The notes under the pieces are model-generated. The model made no database searches. It worked only from the letters and a program-made list of their open reading frames with translations, and was not told where the DNA came from. This document shows positions 62,461 to 64,000 of a DNA stretch of 64,000 nt, piece by piece. The stretch is taken from positions 3,348,001 through 3,412,000 of the forward strand of contig CBDETS010000007.1 of NCBI GenBank assembly GCA_965242975.1. Direction: 5' to 3'. This DNA comes from JAPPHA01 sp965242975. GTDB taxonomy: Bacteria; Pseudomonadota; Alphaproteobacteria; Rhodobacterales; Rhodobacteraceae. How positions within the stretch are numbered: position 1 is the stretch's first letter; every line of letters begins with the position of its first letter. Both the position numbers and the translations under genes were made by a program.

Positions 62461-63345
62461 TCAGGATCGCGACACCAGGTCCCGTTGCAGGTCTGCCAGC
62501 AACTCACGGAATTCGGTCGCAACGGCACCCAGCCACACCTGGTTCCGGACAGTCCGACCGGCCAAATCCGCCGGCATGAAGTTTCCCAGTTTCTCTCCAA
62601 GACCCCCGGAATGGACGAGCCCGGGCACCTGCTCGACCGCAGCGGCGAGGCGCCGGTCGAAATCGTCGATCCGGTAATCCCGCACTTTTGTCCTGACCAG
62701 AGCGGCATCGGCGCCGACCCGCCGATTGCGAAGCCAGTGCACATCCCAGATGTCCCGCCACCGTACGTACGTCGGTAACGCCGTCGGAAAAGCGACGAGC
62801 TTGTCCGCGAGAATTCCCTCCCTGGTCTCGACCCTGACCACATTGGCCGCGTATCCGTCGGGAATGACATCGTAGTTCCGCGCAAGCGAACGCGGTTCGT
62901 TTGTTTGCGAAGGCACGTCTGCGACTTCCAGTTTGATCCGCTGCCAGGGCACATCCGAGTGTTCGGGCTCTGTCTCCACCCGGATCCACCAACGCCAGAC
63001 GCGGACACCTGCATGCGCACGCGCTTTCGGCTCGCTGATCCGGACCCTCAGTCCGTACCGGCCTGAAACATACCGCTGCACTTCGGTCGCCAACGCGGCT
63101 GCTTTTTCGGCCTGAAAGCCATCTCCTGCACAGAAGTCAAGGTCCTCGCTCAACCGTTCGCCACCGTGGCAAAGCCGGAGAGCGGTGCCACCGTGGAACA
63201 CAAGGCCAGCCAGGAACCCGGACCGAAACAGCGCATGCAGGATATCGTAGTGGAGGATCTCCTTTTCAACCACCCGCTCCAAGCCACCATACCCGGACGC
63301 GGAAACGGCGCGCCGCGCAAGGTCCCGGAAGTCCGCCCTTGTCAT
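62461..63345 (-). CDS. AbiEii-like nucleotidyltransferase toxin
   Basis: A 294-residue nucleotidyltransferase with the AbiEii motif FHGGTALRLCHGGERLSEDL (first motif and metal Asp) continuing DFCAG, and VVRVETREGILADKLVAFPT as the second conserved region. AbiEii-type toxins transfer nucleotides to tRNA or proteins and cause growth arrest or abortive phage infection. It overlaps the AbiEi-like gene by four bases (ATGA), so toxin expression depends on antitoxin translation. Weaker match: generic nucleotidyltransferase (DUF1814). Confidence 0.88.
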   Translation of the reverse strand: MTRADFRDLARRAVSASGYGGLERVVEKEILHYDILHALFRSGFLAGLVFHGGTALRLCHGGERLSEDLDFCAGDGFQAEKAAALATEVQRYVSGRYGLRVRISEPKARAHAGVRVWRWWIRVETEPEHSDVPWQRIKLEVADVPSQTNEPRSLARNYDVIPDGYAANVVRVETREGILADKLVAFPTALPTYVRWRDIWDVHWLRNRRVGADAALVRTKVRDYRIDDFDRRLAAAVEQVPGLVHSGGLGEKLGNFMPADLAGRTVRNQVWLGAVATEFRELLADLQRDLVSRS

Positions 63346-63899
63346 GCCACCAAGCCCATCTCTTCTTCGATTGCTTCCAACTCGTCCGTATCCACGAGGT
63401 CCAGGTTTCGTCCCACGCGCCGGAGGTCCTCCAGCGCAAGCCGCGGATAGGCAAGGCGCAGCGGGCGACCGACGTCCACGGTGTGGGTCAGGATCTCGCG
63501 AACGGGGCGTGTCGTGTGGGTGAACGAAACGGTACCGTAACGCGTGTCGAACCGACCCTTGCGTCCAGTCGTCATCACGGTCACGCAGGCGATCGTCTGC
63601 TGCGAGATGATACTGTACTCCGAAAGCGCCGTCTCGAGACTGACGTAGCTCCAGGCATCCCTCCGCAGTGTCAACGCGATTGCCTCCAGCACGTGCGTTC
63701 TCGACCGGGCGAGCGGGTTCACGTAGACGCCCCGTGCGACGCGCTCAAGGACACCCTGCCGGACAAGGCGCCGGAGGCCCTCGGAGAAGGTCTTTTCCGA
63801 TCGCTCGAGGAAGACCGCGCGGAGGTCTTCAACGGAAAACACGGATCGGCCCCGATTATCCCACTCAAGGAGGGTCTTCATCGCATCGACAGTCTTCAT
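63342..63899 (-). CDS. AbiEi-like transcriptional-regulator antitoxin
   Basis: A 185-residue protein with an N-terminal winged helix (VFSVEDLRAVFLERSEKTFS, LRRLVRQGVLERVARGVYVN) and an AbiEi C-terminal domain (SYVSLETALSEYSIISQQTI, VMTTGRKGRFDTRYGTVSFT). AbiEi antitoxins repress the operon and counteract AbiEii without binding it (type IV). The ATG at 63899 is about 24 bases from a TATAAT box, giving a very short leader without a strong ribosome site. Confidence 0.88.
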   Translation of the reverse strand: MKTVDAMKTLLEWDNRGRSVFSVEDLRAVFLERSEKTFSEGLRRLVRQGVLERVARGVYVNPLARSRTHVLEAIALTLRRDAWSYVSLETALSEYSIISQQTIACVTVMTTGRKGRFDTRYGTVSFTHTTRPVREILTHTVDVGRPLRLAYPRLALEDLRRVGRNLDLVDTDELEAIEEEMGLVA

Positions 63900-63907
63900 G
63901 GGCCGCG

Positions 63908-63944
63908 CCTAAATTTTTCGCCTATTATACCGTATATATTTAGG
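63908..63944 (-). promoter_or_regulatory. abiE promoter with inverted repeat
   Basis: CCTAAAT (63908-63914) and ATTTAGG (63938-63944) form a perfect 7-base inverted repeat that brackets a consensus -10 box TATAAT (63929-63924, minus strand). The -35 region is poor. This is the layout expected for AbiEi repression by occlusion. Confidence 0.65.
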
Positions 63945-64000
63945 ATTTCTGTCCATTGCAACGCACTTGGCGCCCACTCGTCCGCCACCCAGACTCTTCG

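Noticed and set aside
1..64000. tRNA, rRNA, CRISPR arrays, insertion sequences
   Set aside because: Scanned by eye for T-loop motifs, regular repeats and transposase motifs; none was convincing.

Overview
The window looks like chromosomal DNA of an alphaproteobacterium, most likely near Rhodobacterales. Evidence: 5-aminolevulinate synthase (hemA, C4 pathway), a TrcR/DUF1013 regulator, COQ9 divergent to rpsU, a split F0 operon atpI-B-E-b'-b, a one-helix aa3 oxidase subunit IV, and the order ffh-GNAT-chorismate mutase-rpsP-rimM-trmD-rplS-rpmE. DNA is GC-rich, except around 25.95-27.5 kb. No rRNA, tRNA, CRISPR array or insertion sequence was recognised.

Layout. 0-4.7 kb: a minus-strand CoA operon (class III CoA transferase, enoyl-CoA hydratase, metallo-beta-lactamase-fold hydrolase, 3-hydroxyacyl-CoA dehydrogenase cut by the left edge) divergent from a LacI regulator, with a LacI-type palindrome between. 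4.8-8.1 kb: HIT protein, adenosine-kinase-like PfkB, endonuclease III and an AraC/O6-alkylguanine methyltransferase fusion. 8.4-10.2 kb: hipBA with three regularly spaced operators; HipA has Gly where the catalytic Asp is expected. 10.5-11.2 kb: ribH under an FMN riboswitch. 11.4-19.7 kb: an eight-gene overlapping operon (Lrp regulator, hydantoinase/oxoprolinase, DUF917 protein, peptide-type ABC importer). 20.2-24.2 kb: FGGY kinase and L-rhamnose isomerase, divergent across 1.3 kb. 25.3 kb: OmpA-like lipoprotein. 26.2 kb: an orphan HipS-like gene in AT-rich DNA. 27.6-30.2 kb: F0 ATP synthase genes. 30.6 kb: DMT permease. 32-37 kb: SRP/ribosome operon. 37.1-40.6 kb: dacC, clpS and an rRNA-methyltransferase-like gene. 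40.7-45.1 kb: haem genes hemC, hemE, hemF and hemA. 45.2 kb: TrcR. 46.5-47.5 kb: a nucleotidyltransferase/HEPN pair whose HEPN gene is broken by a nonsense codon. 48-51.3 kb: quinone oxidoreductase, class IV aminotransferase, COQ9 and rpsU. 51.7-61.6 kb: a GntR-controlled uronide utilisation operon (four-gene ABC importer with an AlgQ-like calcium loop, PL15-type exolyase, SDR reductase, GH88 hydrolase). 62-64 kb: COX subunit IV and an AbiEi/AbiEii pair.

How it works together. Housekeeping blocks (ATP synthase, translation, haem, cell wall) alternate with transport-linked catabolic operons, each beside its own regulator, and with four toxin-antitoxin-like loci, two of which look damaged and one incomplete. 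The alginate-type locus and the Lrp/hydantoinase/DUF917/ABC operon are the most interesting catabolic systems. Several genes seem to use non-ATG starts (GTG: lrp, atpB, chorismate mutase, one ABC ATPase; TTG: hydantoinase, aminotransferase, probably hemF; possibly CTG: hemE). Functions are inferred from motifs read by eye; no database search was run.
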